A stretch of 64,000 nt of DNA, taken from Elymus sibiricus. Lineage: Eukaryota; Streptophyta; Magnoliopsida; Poales; Poaceae. The stretch lies in contig CM077670.1 in assembly GCA_039707655.1 (NCBI GenBank), positions 146,362,001 through 146,426,000 of the forward strand, in the 5' to 3' direction. Below, one piece after another: positions 1-11,098 of this stretch. How positions within the stretch are numbered: the first letter of the stretch is position 1; each line of letters begins with the position of its first letter. Position numbers and translations under genes: made by a program. A model generated the notes under the pieces. That model saw only the letters and a list, made by a program, of their open reading frames with translations. It was not told the DNA's origin and made no database searches.

Positions 1-1986
1 GTACGTGTGTGACCGTCTCGTCGAGCTAGTCCCATTCCCCCTCTCTCCGGTGATCGCCGACGTCTCCTCGCCGGAGAAACGCCGGCGACAGAGCCGCCAG
101 TCCCTGTTCCCTCCCTCTCCTCTGTTTAACCCCGCCAGCGGGTCCCGCTTGTCAGCCTCTCACTCGGCCGCCCGAAGCGGTATAAGTGGAGGCGTATTCG
201 CCGAATATGCTTTCGACGTGGCCGCTTCTGGTTTTTCTTTTTATTTCAGATTTTGTCCAGATCTAATCCAACTTTGACCAGCTATAACTTTTAATCTATA
301 AGTCCAAATGATTTGATTCTTTTTGCTACTGGTTTATAAAATTCCAAAGTTTCTGTATGCCAAGTTTCAGAATTTTTCTTGTTGTTGAGAATTTCTGGTG
401 CAATAAACAGTGTTATGTGACATTTGTTTTGCAATTAATTTAATTTCAGAAGAACCTAGTTGTGTTGGAGAAGGCCAGGAGTACTGTGACACTCCTCTGA
501 ACCAAGGCAAGCCACAACATTCAGATGCAAGGATGGCATTGCAATGACTTGGTTTAATTGAATTAAATTCATCCTTTAATCACTATTTAAAATAATTTGC
601 TATATAAATCTTATTGCATAAACTTTGTTCTGTCATGCTGATAATTTATGCAGTGGGATACATGCTTTCTTGTTAGTGTGCAGTAGGTATCATGGCATAT
701 ACTCATATGACATCATGATGCATTTGATATTCATGACCATGACCCGTGCATCCATTCATTCACTATGGCTCGAATCATTTTCTTTTCAAGTTAAACTTGT
801 TAATAATCCAACTTGAACAAGTTGTTGATCGAGTCATGGTGCCACCGAATCGAGCTCACCAGTGCAACCACACTTGCCTGGATGGGGAGGCCCTAATGCG
901 GTCTATTGTCATGCCTCTCGCCGGTGCCTCCTACGAGGGAAGGTTGTGCTCTGGCGCTACCCTGGCCCGATAGGCAGTCATAACCTTGAGGACACAAGTT
1001 TTGATGGTACCGAGGTCCCCGTTTGGGACAGTTTTGATGTTTGGCCACGACGGTGGCAGCCACCGAGGTGGCAGATGTCACATGTTGACATCAGGGTCAC
1101 CCAGGACATAGCCCAAAGGGGAGTTTGTCGGAGTGGCCGGGAGAGTGTCATGCAATAGATTGGTTTTGTCGGAATGTCGTTGGTCCACCCGAATGGGAGC
1201 ATGAGGCCATGAATTCCGTATTGTGGGTACAGTGTACTAACCACTGCAGAGTGTATAATCTATCGATAGCCGCGTCCTCGGATATGGACACAGTTCGTAG
1301 TAGGTCACACCGTGGGTCAACAGATATAATTAACTTGCACACTAAGATTCACAAGATGGCACATGCAAACATGGTGATCAAGGATCACTATGCAAGGTAT
1401 GAATGTGGTCAAGTGAGGATCACGTTGGTAAGTTGTGAACGGTGGTTACGCGGTAACCCCGAGATGGTAAGTTGGTCCCGAGGACCATGGCAATGTTTCA
1501 CGCACATCTCATGTTGAGTAGTATCATGCTCATGCATTAAATCTGTTAAATGCCTTGTTATTGTTTGTCGCACTTGTTTTGTTTGTTGTGAGCTTGCGAG
1601 TACATTCAAAGTACTCACCTGGCTTATCATGCCAGATGCAGGAGAAGCCGTGCAAGGAGTTGATGTCGAGCAGTATGTCGCGATCTAGGCCGTGTCCCGG
1701 TAGTGTCCCTGTGGAATGGAGTTCCGCTACCCCGTCGTTCCGTTGCCGTGTAGTAGTTCCCTTATCATCGAGGCCCCTGCCATGTCTACTAAATAATGTA
1801 CATAAATGCAGCCGCACCGTGTGTGCCGCTTGGCCTCATTCATCATGTTAGATGTAAACCTATGTTTCCGCTAAGAGATCAATAAAGCGGTTGTTTTCTG
1901 TACCAAGTTGTTGCGTATTGCCAGAAGACTTGATCTCTGGGCTGGCAATGCAAGGTAAACCGGTTGCTCTGAGCCGGGGTGCCACA
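1..1986 (+). repeat. 5' LTR of element 1, right-hand part
   Basis: Position 1 corresponds to 9111 of the 3' LTR and the two copies align to their shared end GTGCCACA (1986 and 11098). There are scattered substitutions and one 2-bp length difference near 425. The U3 region and TATA box of this copy are off-window. The small reading frames inside are repeated in the 3' LTR and are not genes. Confidence 0.95.
1881..1886 (+). terminator. Poly(A) signal AATAAA in 5' LTR
   Basis: AATAAA lies about 100 bp before the LTR end, the expected place for the R/U5 poly(A) signal. The same hexamer is conserved in the 3' LTR at 10993. Confidence 0.6.
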
Positions 1987-1991
1987 ACGCT

Positions 1992-2003
1992 TGGTATCAG
2001 AGC
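1992..2003 (+). other. Primer binding site, tRNA-iMet
   Basis: TGGTATCAGAGC begins five bases after the LTR end (1986). It is the standard plant initiator-methionine tRNA complement that primes minus-strand cDNA. Confidence 0.93.
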
Positions 2004-2155
2004 CGCGCTGACTGTACGACGCCCTAGACAGCCGACGCGTTAGAAAACGGTAGTTTTAGCCCCTGTAGTGATTTGAGGTTGATTGTGCACTTGGGTGTTG
2101 CATCGTATGCATATAGTTTGCATTTTATGCTGACCAGCTAATGTTGTGAGTGTAA

Positions 2156-2989
2156 ATGGCACCAGTCCCTTATCCGTACCAGCCTGAGCCGGCACCTTCC
2201 ACCTTTCCGCATCTGCTGACCAACGTGTGGCGCCGACTCTATCCCGATGGCGATGACCCCATATACCAGGTGTACCGAGAGCAGCTCGCCGATGGCGTTT
2301 ATGAGTATCACGCGGAGGTCATCCTGCACAACAGTACCGTGGTGGGCACGTACACTTGCTCCACCAAGAGCGGGACGACTTCTACACCCGACCAGGCGGT
2401 CCAGTTTGCAGCATTTGAGGCTCTTACTGACTTGCGCTATAACGAGGTTCAGATGCAGACTCACCCAGGTTTCTACTTCTATCTGTCCCTGTACGAGTCA
2501 GGACAGATCCGCTTCCCTTACATTAATCCAGAGTGCGACCGGTCAGCCAGTCACCTGTCTCGCTACATAACAGCGGGATACTTTCTGATCACCAGTCAAG
2601 CCCAGGAGCTGACCCGCGTTCGAGGTGAGCTAGCTGCCGCTCGATCTGCATTCGCTCCACCTCTGCTTATCCACACATCACTTGTTCCCCCAGCTACCTT
2701 ACCCCCATCCACACCAGTGATCCCCATACCCTCCCAGAGTAGCTCAGGCACTTCGGTAGTGACTCCCCACGAGTCCCCAGCCCAGTGGGCTATGCCTCTT
2801 GCTACCCCAGCCGCTCCGATGCTGAGGAGTCATCCTGCTCCAGACCCTGAGGGAGAGCCTTCCCGTCAGTGTCGTCGTGTTTCCTTTGCTCCGGATGTAT
2901 CCGTTATCAGTTCCGGTTCAGAATCTGACACCGAGGAGACACCAGCAGGACCGTCAGTGTGCCGGTGCGATCCCGGTCGTCACATGTAG
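2156..2989 (+). CDS. Accessory ORF between 5' LTR and gag, possible dsRNA-binding-like fold
   Basis: Intact 277-codon frame on the sense strand, upstream of gag, with a good start context (A at -3, G at +4). It is not gag, PR, RT or integrase. Residues about 45-90 read as a YHAEVIL strand, a GTYTCSTKSG turn and an AVQFAAFEALTDL helix, which loosely resembles the beta-beta-alpha end of a dsRNA-binding motif; this is a weak, by-eye resemblance. The C-terminal third is Pro/Ser/Thr-rich and ends in an acidic-serine stretch (SSGSESDTEE). The frame is open although pol in the same element carries a stop. Extra sense ORFs of unknown role are known in some plant LTR retrotransposons. Confidence 0.75.
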   Translation: MAPVPYPYQPEPAPSTFPHLLTNVWRRLYPDGDDPIYQVYREQLADGVYEYHAEVILHNSTVVGTYTCSTKSGTTSTPDQAVQFAAFEALTDLRYNEVQMQTHPGFYFYLSLYESGQIRFPYINPECDRSASHLSRYITAGYFLITSQAQELTRVRGELAAARSAFAPPLLIHTSLVPPATLPPSTPVIPIPSQSSSGTSVVTPHESPAQWAMPLATPAAPMLRSHPAPDPEGEPSRQCRRVSFAPDVSVISSGSESDTEETPAGPSVCRCDPGRHM

Positions 2990-3221
2990 ACGAGGATGAT
3001 GTGGTGTTTGGTTGTATGCATGTAGTGGTACTATCCATGTTGTTACCCTGCTATGTATGATGGATGATGTATTGTATAATTATTTTGCTTTCTGTTATTT
3101 GCTTTGACCTTTCTCATTTTTCCGTTCCGGGTTTGTTGCTTCACCTCCCTATTTTTTTCTGGTTTTTTCCCCTTATGGATGTTGCTCATCTCGATGCTTC
3201 GTATTGGGAAACATATATAGG

Positions 3222-4241
3222 ATGACAAGGTGTGGCAGTAACTGTCATGGTGGCGACGATACTCCAGTTCGTCGATCCGCCAGACAAGCCGGACATTCTC
3301 CAGAGCCGTATCAGCCACCGCCTCCTCCACTTCAAGCACCTACAACAGAGCAGATTATGCGGATGTTTGAGGAGAAGAGAAACCAAGACCTGATGGAATT
3401 CCTGAGAGGCATGCAGACTTTGGTTGGGCAGAATAATCACAATGGTAATCACTCCAAGCTGTCAGACTTTCAGAGAACCAAGCCCCCAAGTTTTAGCCAA
3501 GCAGTGGATCCGATGGAAGCCGATGATTGGTTAAGGACCATAGAGAAGAAGCTGGAAATTGCTCGCACCGAAGATGCCGACAAGGTACCATTCGCCACTC
3601 ATTATCTAGAAGGACCAGCTGCTATATGGTGGGACAATGCCAAAGAGATGTGGCCCGTTGAAGACGAGATTACTTGGGTAAAATTCAAAGACAAATTCCG
3701 CAAGTACCATATTCCTGCCGGCATCATGAAGGTCAAGCAGCGAGAATTTCTCACTCTTACCCAAGGGACCTCGACTGTAAGTGAATATTTAAACAAGTTC
3801 AATCATTTGGCCCGTTACTCCACTCATGATGTGGCCACTGAAGAATGGAAGATAGATCGGTTTCTCGGAGGGCTCAATCTTACCCTCCGATGTGCACTCA
3901 GCATGCTGGATTTCCCCGATTTCCAAACTTTGGTAAACAAGGCACTCATTGCCGAAAGGGAACACAAAATGGTTAATGATCATAAGACGGCCTATGAAGA
4001 CCGCAAACGCAAGTTTGAACCCAAGAAGGAAGGGCAAGTTTTTCAGAAGGTTCGTACTTGGCAGCAACCTCAGTTTGAGTTCAAGCCAACCTGGCAGCAA
4101 GGGAACATCAAGAATGAAAGTCAGAACAAGACCGTGGTCGTCAAGCCAAACAAGGAAGACTGTCAGCGTAACAATGCCTGTTTCACATGTGGGCAGAATG
4201 GGCATTACGCTAGGCAGTGTCCCAAGAACGGCAAGGCATAA
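3222..4241 (+). CDS. gag: Gag polyprotein
   Basis: About 340 residues. The N-terminus is Pro-rich; the capsid-type retrotrans_gag core follows (MEADDWLRTIEKKLEIA, then WWDNAKEMW and a DKFRKYHIPAGI stretch), then a basic linker and one CCHC zinc knuckle (CFTCGQNGHYARQC) near the C-terminus. I place the start at 3222 (MTRCGSNCHGG); an in-frame ATG at 3204 would add six residues. The UAA at 4239-4241 lies in the same frame as pol, so the protease follows without any frameshift. It may be a genuine readthrough boundary or a C-to-T change of CAA. Confidence 0.9.
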   Translation: MTRCGSNCHGGDDTPVRRSARQAGHSPEPYQPPPPPLQAPTTEQIMRMFEEKRNQDLMEFLRGMQTLVGQNNHNGNHSKLSDFQRTKPPSFSQAVDPMEADDWLRTIEKKLEIARTEDADKVPFATHYLEGPAAIWWDNAKEMWPVEDEITWVKFKDKFRKYHIPAGIMKVKQREFLTLTQGTSTVSEYLNKFNHLARYSTHDVATEEWKIDRFLGGLNLTLRCALSMLDFPDFQTLVNKALIAEREHKMVNDHKTAYEDRKRKFEPKKEGQVFQKVRTWQQPQFEFKPTWQQGNIKNESQNKTVVVKPNKEDCQRNNACFTCGQNGHYARQCPKNGKA

Positions 4242-7200
4242 GCCAACCTTAAGCCTCAGGTCAATTATGTGGGACAATTCCCCAAACGGAGGTACATTCA
4301 AGGGCAAGTTCATCATATCTCCGCTGAAGAAGCCGCCGAAGTCCCCGAGGTGGTCATTGGTATGTTTCCTGTTAATGACATACCCGCAACAATTTTATTC
4401 GATTCCGGGGCTTCCCATTCTTTTATTTCGCGGAGTTTTGTTGCCCAACATCGTCTTCCCTATACTCTTTTGGACAAAACTATGGTGGTACAGTCCCCCG
4501 GATCCAGGCTCAAGACAAATATTGTATGCCGAGGGTTGACAATATCAATCTATGGAGTCATCTTCCCCGCATCACTGGTGTCCATTGAGTCTCCCACCTT
4601 AGATATTATTTTGGGGATGGATTGGCTGACAAGACACCAGGTCTGCATCAATTGCGCAACAAGAGAGGTCACGCTAATAAATCCCTCGGGCCAGTCCGCT
4701 CAATTCTATGCTAGTCGAGCCATACCAAAGAAAGGGATGGTTTATGCTGCCATTGCAACAGAAAGGAATCTAGTCCCAGTGGTCTGTGAGTTCCCAGATG
4801 TGTTTCCAGATGAATTACCAGGCATGCCACCTGACCGAGAGCTGGAATTTTCTATTGAGCTTGTACCCGGAACAACACCAATTTACAAGAAATATTATCG
4901 AATGCCTTCGTCTGAACTAGTGGAGTCGAAGAAGCAATTGGATGAGATGCTCCAAAAAGGGTACATTCGCCCCAGCTCATCTCCTTGGGGTGCGCCTGCA
5001 ATATTCGTGGGCAAGAAAGACGGCAGTCTTCGGATGTGTGTTGACTACCGTGCTCTCAATGATGTCACAATCAAGAATAAGTACCCGTCGCCCAGGATTG
5101 ATGATTTGTTCGATCAACTCAGCAGAGCTCAAGTGTTCTCCAAGATCGACTTGCGCACCGGGTATCACCAGCTGAAAATCAGAAAAGAAGATATCCCTAA
5201 GACAGCATTCACCACAAGATACGGGCTGTACGAGTATACGGTCATGTCATTTGGACTGACCAACGCTCCTGCATTCTTCATGCACATGATGAACAAGGTA
5301 TTCATGGACTTCTTGGATAAGTTTGTAGTGGTGTTCATTGATGACATCCTCATATACTCCAAAAGTGAAGATGAGCACAAGCAACATCTCCGAGTAGTGT
5401 TGGAAAGATTACGCGCTCATCAACTCTATGCCAAGTTCAGCAAATGCGAATTTTGGCTAAAAGAAGTGGGATTCCTTGGGCATACCCTTTCCGCTCAAGG
5501 AGTGGCCGTGGACCAAAGCAAAGTCACCGAAGTTCTGAAGTGGAAGACACCTGTTTCAGTAACAGAAATCAGAAGTTTCTTGGGTCTAGCAGGTTATTAC
5601 CGTCGCTTCATTGAAGGCTTCTCAAAGATTGCCAAGCCAATGACTGAACTGCTTAAGAAGAATCAGAAGTTTATATGGACCGAAGCATGTGAGAACAGTT
5701 TCAATGAGCTCAAGACCCGTTTGACTACCGCTCCAGTGCTGACTCTACCAGACATCTACCGGAGCTTCGACATCTATTGCGACGCATCCAGGCATGGCAT
5801 TGGGTGTGTACTTATGCAAGATGGAAAGGTCGTAGACTACGCATCAAGACAGCTCCGACCCCATGAGGAGAACTACCCTACACATGACTTAGAGATGGCA
5901 GCAGTGGTCCACGCCTTAAAGATTTGGAGGCATTACATCATCGGAAAGCGATGTCAAATCTACACCGACCACAAGAGTCTCAAATATATATTCACACAGC
6001 CGGACTTGAACCTCCGACAACGAAGATGGCTTGAGTTGGTCAAAGACTATGACCTGGGTATCAACTACCACCCAGGGAAAGCGAATGTGGTCGCCGATGC
6101 CCTCAGTCGCAAACCGGCTACCGCAAACTCATTAATCGAGCGTCTGCACCCAGCACTCCAAGAAGAAATAGCTCAGCTCAATATGATCTTATGTGATGCA
6201 ATCTGCGCGGTTACCTTGGAAGTAACCCCTACCCTAGAACACGAAATTCGAAAGGCTCAACCTGGTGACCCGATGTTACTAAAGATAATGACTCAAGTAC
6301 GAGAAGGGAAGACGCTAGACTTCTACATTGATGACAAGGGTACACTACGATTTCGGGATCGAGTCTGTGTACCAGACCTCAAGGGCCTAAAGCAGCAGAT
6401 TCTGAAGGAAGCTCACGAGTCTGCATACTCTATTCATCCCGGAGGCACTAAAATGTACCAAGACTTGAAGCAAACGTTCTGGTGGGAAGGTATGAAGAAA
6501 GATATCGCCTATTACATCGCCTGTTATGATATATGCAACAAGGTGAAGGCTGAACACCAGAAACCAGCCGGTCTACTTCAACCTTTACCCGTTCCGCAAT
6601 GGAAATGGGATGATATCTGCATGGATTTTATCGTGGGATTACCAAGGACACCACGAGGTAATAATGCCATATGGGTCGTGGTCGACATGCTCACCAAGGT
6701 GGCCCACTTTATTCCAATCAGGACCACCTACCGTGCAGATCAACTTGCTCAACTCTATGTATCCAGGATTGTCAGTCTGCATGGGGTACCCAGGACTATC
6801 ACTTCAGACCAAGGGTCTTTGTTTACCTCGGCATTCTGGCTACGTTTACACCAAGCCTTGGGAACCGCCTTGAAGCACAGCACCGCTTATCACCCGCAGA
6901 CAGATGGACAGACGGAGCGAGTAAATCAAATCTTGGAAGATATGCTCCGGGCATGCGCTCTTGCACAAGGACCCAAATGGGAAGACAGCCTGCCGTACGC
7001 TGAGTTCTCCTAAGACAACGGCTATCAGACTAGTCTCATTATGTCACCTTTTGAGGCCCTATATGGGCGTAAGTGCCGTACCCTGCTGAACTGGTCTCAG
7101 ACAGGAGACAGCCGAATCTTCGGGACTGATCTGATGATGGAAGCAGAAAAGCAAGTCAAAGAAATTCGAGACAGACTACAAGTGGCAAAATCTCGTCAGA

Positions 7201-7850
7201 AAAGTTACTATGACTCAAAGCATAGGCAGATCAGCTTCGAACCAGGTGAATATCCATATCTCCGAGTTACACCTATGAAAGGAGTCAAGAGGTTTCATAC
7301 TCGGGGAAAACTTGCACCAAGATATATCGGTCCATTTCCAGTTATGACCAAAGTGGGCCAAGTGGCCTATCAGTTGGAATTGCCTCCCGAACTATCCGAG
7401 GTTCACGATGTATTCCACGTATCTCAGCTACGGAGATGCATCGCACCACCCGCAAAGCAGGCAGATATGGCAGAACTAGAGCTGGCCAAGGATTTAACAT
7501 ATGAGGAGAAACCTTTGAGAATCTTGGAAGAAATGGACACAGTCACCCGAAGCAAAACTATAAAGTTTTACAAGGTCCAATGGGAGCACCACACTGAGGA
7601 CGAAGCCACTTGGGAAAGAGCGGATTTCTTAAGAACTGCATACCCATATTTGTTTCCTGAGCAACCAAATCTCGAGGACGAGATTGATCCTAAGGGGGGG
7701 AGGTTTGTAACACCCTGGATTTTTGCCTTTTTCTTTTATTTGGATTTAATTGGGTTTATTATTTGCATTTGGGTTTTCCAGTCATTTCTTTTGGACTTAC
7801 CACTTGGATTTATTTTTGATTTTCTTCCAAGTGGGTTCTTCCATCCTTAA
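4242..7850 (+). pseudogene. pol: Pol polyprotein (PR-RT-RNase H-integrase-chromodomain), in-frame stop
   Basis: First Met is at 4269. Counting from it: protease DSGA at about 45; RT with FIDD at 356-359; RNase H around 500-620 ([25 protein letters not shown]); integrase core D786, D847, E883 with the expected 35-residue D-E spacing; a GPF-type module and chromodomain end the frame. A TAA at 7011-7013 sits just after the integrase core, where relatives have Tyr, and separates the chromodomain. The integrase HHCC finger is also damaged: residue 753 is Tyr where the first Cys of CxxC is expected, preceded by an Arg-to-Cys change. The frame then runs through the polypurine tract into the 3' LTR. 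The element is therefore probably not autonomous now. Confidence 0.93.
7692..7705 (+). other. Polypurine tract
   Basis: AAGGGGGGAGG immediately precedes the TG of the 3' LTR at 7706, the usual plus-strand primer site. Confidence 0.85.
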
Positions 7851-8777
7851 ACTCTCCCTGGACCTCATCCCTCTCATAATAATGCCATTGGGTATTTTTA
7901 TTTAATGGCATTATACCCTTTTTCTCTCTGAAAATGCCTATTTTCCCACAGAGCTATGAAGCAACCCCTATTTTTATTGCCCAGAAAATTCCAAGAAAAT
8001 TCCCAAATATTCTTTGGGTCATGCCTCACCTTCCTATGCAAAAATATCCCATGGTCATTTGGAAAATTTCAGCCCAGGAAAATATTTTTGCTTCTGGACA
8101 GAAAAGTCACATTGTGAAGCAACTATATTTTTCCTTGATCCTTTTTATCTGAAATTTTTACCACTTAATGACCTTCCTAAGTAACGCTTAAACGCCTAAA
8201 ACCAGCCCCAGAATCTCAGTCATTTGTCCTCAGTGCTTGGAGCAAGTTTCTGTCCAGAAACTTTAGCTCAAGCTCTTGTCACCTCCATTGCACCACTTGG
8301 CAAGCCCAGAGTGTTTTTAGGCACCGCGTTGAAGAGACTTCACGTTGGACATGGTGTGGCAGCGCCGAAAGCCACCCCGTGCCAGTGCACACGGTGACCG
8401 CGTGTGGGCAGGGTGTAGCGCACGCGCTCTGTGCGCTCTGCCCGACGGGTCCGATCGGCCGCCGTCCAACCACCCTCCCCGCGACACCTCTCCGTGTCTC
8501 AGCGCCGCAGCCAATCCCCGTGCACCACCCAGCCCTCTCCCTATTCCTCCCCGACGCCGGAATGCAGCTCGCCGGAAGAGGCCGAGAGCTAGTGGCGGGA
8601 ACAGTGAGCTCGCGTGCCCGATTTTCGCGCGTAGTGCGCGCCACTATGGCCGCACGCGTGCACCGCGTCGCCCTGTGCTCCTCTGCTTCACCCCGCGTCG
8701 TTGCCCGAGTCCTCACCGCCCCCAGTTCGCCCTGCCGCTCCACTCCGACGGAGCCCGAGCTCTGCCTCGCCTCCTCC

Positions 8778-8786
8778 TATAAATAG
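8778..8786 (+). promoter_or_regulatory. LTR TATA box (TATAAATAG)
   Basis: Strong TATA sequence about 1.07 kb into the 3' LTR, following a GC-rich stretch. Transcription would start near 8810-8820. Confidence 0.75.
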
Positions 8787-10992
8787 AGCACTCCCCCGAT
8801 CGTTCTAGCCATCCCAACCCACCTCTCCACTCTCAAATCGATCACTAGTAGCTGGTGGCAACGCCGGGAAGGCCTCTGGCCTTCAAACCTCGCCGGCGAC
8901 CGCCGCGGATCCCCCTCCTCCGTTCACTCATCCTAGACCACCTCAGCTCCAACCACTACCACCAACGAGACCGTAGCAACCTCCTGAGCATGACGGTAGC
9001 AAGAACTCACCGGATTGTCACCGGAAACGCCGACTCCGATCAGCTCCGCCGCCGCCGTCTCTGGAGAAGATCGCCGCGACTCCGTCCGACCGCCTCAGCT
9101 CGAGCTTCGGGTACGTGTGTGACCATCTTGTCGAGCTAGTCCCATTGCCCCTCTCTCCGGTGATCGCCGACGTCTCCTCGCCGGAGAAACGCCGGCGACA
9201 GAGCCGCCAGTCCCTGTTCCCTCCCTCTCCTCTGTTTAACCCTGCCAGCGGGTCCCGCTCGTCAGCCTCTCACTCGGCCGCCCGAAGCGGTATAAGTGGA
9301 GGCGTATTCGCCGAATATGCTTTCGACGTGGCCGCTTCTGGTTTTTCTTTTTATTTCAGATTTTGACCAGATCTAATCCAACTTTGACCAGCTATAACTT
9401 TTAATCTATAAGTCCAAATGATTTGATTCTTTTTGCTACTGGTTTATAAAATTCCAAAGTTTCTGTATGCAAAGTTTCAGAATTTTTCTTGGCGTTGAGA
9501 ATTTCTGGTGCAATAAACAGTGTTATGTGACATTTTCTTTTTGCATTTAATTTAATTTCAGAAGAACCTAGTTGTGTTGGAGAAGGCCAGGAGTACTGTG
9601 ACACTCCTCTGAACCAAGGCAAGCCACAACATTCAGATGCAAGGATGGCTTTGCAATGACTTGGTTTAATTGAATTAAATTCATCCTTTAATCACTATTT
9701 AAAATAATTTGCTATATAAATCTTATTGCATAAACTTTGTTCTGTCATGCTGATAATTTATGCAGTAGGATACATGCTTTCTTGTTAGTGTGCAGTAGGT
9801 ATCATGGCATATACTCATATGACATCATGATGCATTTGATATTCATGACCATGACCCGTGCATCCATTCATTCACTATGGCTCGAATCATTTTCTTTTCA
9901 AGTTAAACTTGTTAATAATTCAACTTGAACAAGTTGTTGATCGAGTCATGGTGCCACCGAATCGAGCTCACCAGTGCAACCACACTTGCCTGGATGGGGA
10001 GGCCCTAATGCGGTCTATTGTCATGCCTCTCGCCGGTGCCTCCTACGAGGGAAGGTTGTGCTCTGGAGCTACCCTGGCCCGGTAGGCAGTCATAACCTTG
10101 AGGACACAAGTTTTGATGGTACCGAGGTCCTCGTTTGGGACAGTTTTGATGTTTGGCCACGACGGTGGCAGCCACAGAGGTGGCAGATGTCACATGTTGA
10201 CATCAGGGTCACCCAGGACATAGCCCAAAGGGGAGTTTGTCGGATTGGCCGGGAGAGTGTCATGCAATAGATTGGTTTTGTCGGAATGTCGTTGGTCCAC
10301 CCGAATGGGAGCACGAGGCCATGAATTCCGTAGTGTGGGTACAGTGTACTAACCTCTGCAGAGTGTATAATCTATCGATAGCCGCGTCCTCGGATATGGA
10401 CACAGTTCGTAGTAGGTCACACCGTGGGTCAACAGATATAATTAACTTGCACACTAAGATTCACAAGATGGCACATGCAAACATGGTGATCGAGGATCAC
10501 TATGCAAGGTATGAATGTGGTCAAGTGAGGATCACGTTGGTAAGTTGTGAACGGTGGTTACGCGGTAACCCCGAGATGGTAAGTTGGTCCCGAGGACCAT
10601 GGCAATGTTTCACGCACATCTCATGTTGAGTAGTATCATGCTCATGCATTAAATCTGTTAAATGCCTTGTTATTGTTTGTCGCACTTGTTTTGTTTGTTG
10701 TGAGCTTGCGAGTACATTCAAAGTACTCACCTGGCTTATCATGCCAGATGCAGGAGAAGCCGTGCAAGGAGTTGATGTCGAGCAGTATGTCGCGATCTAG
10801 GCCGTGTCCCGGTAGTGTCCCTGTGGAATGGAGTTCCGCTACCCCGTCGTTCCGTTGCCGCGTAGTAGTTCCCTTATCATCGAGGCCCCTGCCATGTCTA
10901 CTAAATAATGTACATAAATGCAGCCGCACCGTGTGTGCCGCTTGGCCTCATTCATCATGTAAGATGTAAACCTATGTTTCCGCTAAGAGATC

Positions 10993-10998
10993 AATAAA
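10993..10998 (+). terminator. Poly(A) signal AATAAA in 3' LTR
   Basis: Sits about 100 bp before the end of the 3' LTR and would terminate the element 1 transcript. Conserved in the 5' copy. Confidence 0.6.
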
Positions 10999-11098
10999 GC
11001 GGTTGTTTTCTGTACCAAGTTGTTGTGTATTGCCAGAAGACTTGATCTCTAGGCTGGCAATGCAAGGTAAACCGGTTGCTCTGAGCCAGGGTGCCACA

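Larger units (their letters stand above)
1..11098 (+). mobile_element. Chromodomain gypsy LTR retrotransposon (element 1), 5' end cut by window
   Basis: Order on the plus strand: partial 5' LTR, tRNA-iMet primer site, accessory ORF, gag, protease-RT-RNase H-integrase-chromodomain, polypurine tract, 3' LTR. The chromodomain and long LTRs fit the Tekay/Del group of chromoviruses (family knowledge). The 3' LTR is 3393 bp, so about 1.4 kb of the 5' LTR lies left of the window. By eye the shared LTR stretch differs at about 30 of about 1987 positions (about 1.5%), which suggests an insertion well under a million years old at the usual grass rate. The element interrupts the Athila-type pol that resumes at 11099; its left target duplication is outside the window (right side would be GTAGG). 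Confidence 0.93.
7706..11098 (+). repeat. Complete 3' LTR of element 1 (3393 bp)
   Basis: Runs from TGTAACACC to GTGCCACA. It holds a GC-rich U3 (about 8280-8780), a TATA box at 8778 and AATAAA at 10993, so the transcribed repeat R would be about 2.2 kb. Many short frames on both strands lie here and match those in the 5' LTR; I treat them as non-coding. Splice-like signals are present after the promoter (GGTACGTGTG near 9110, several TTTCAG/ATGCAG sites near 9358, 9560, 9765), so a spliced leader is possible but unproven. Confidence 0.93.

Noticed and set aside
862..1851. Several 60-130 codon frames in the LTR of element 1
   Set aside because: Each recurs at +9112 in the other LTR and has no domain pattern; LTR repeats explain them.
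8279..8786. Pairs of GC-rich frames of 135-154 codons in the element 1 LTR
   Set aside because: They overlap on opposite strands, are Arg/Pro/Ala-rich, and end at the TATA box. High GC in U3 explains them.
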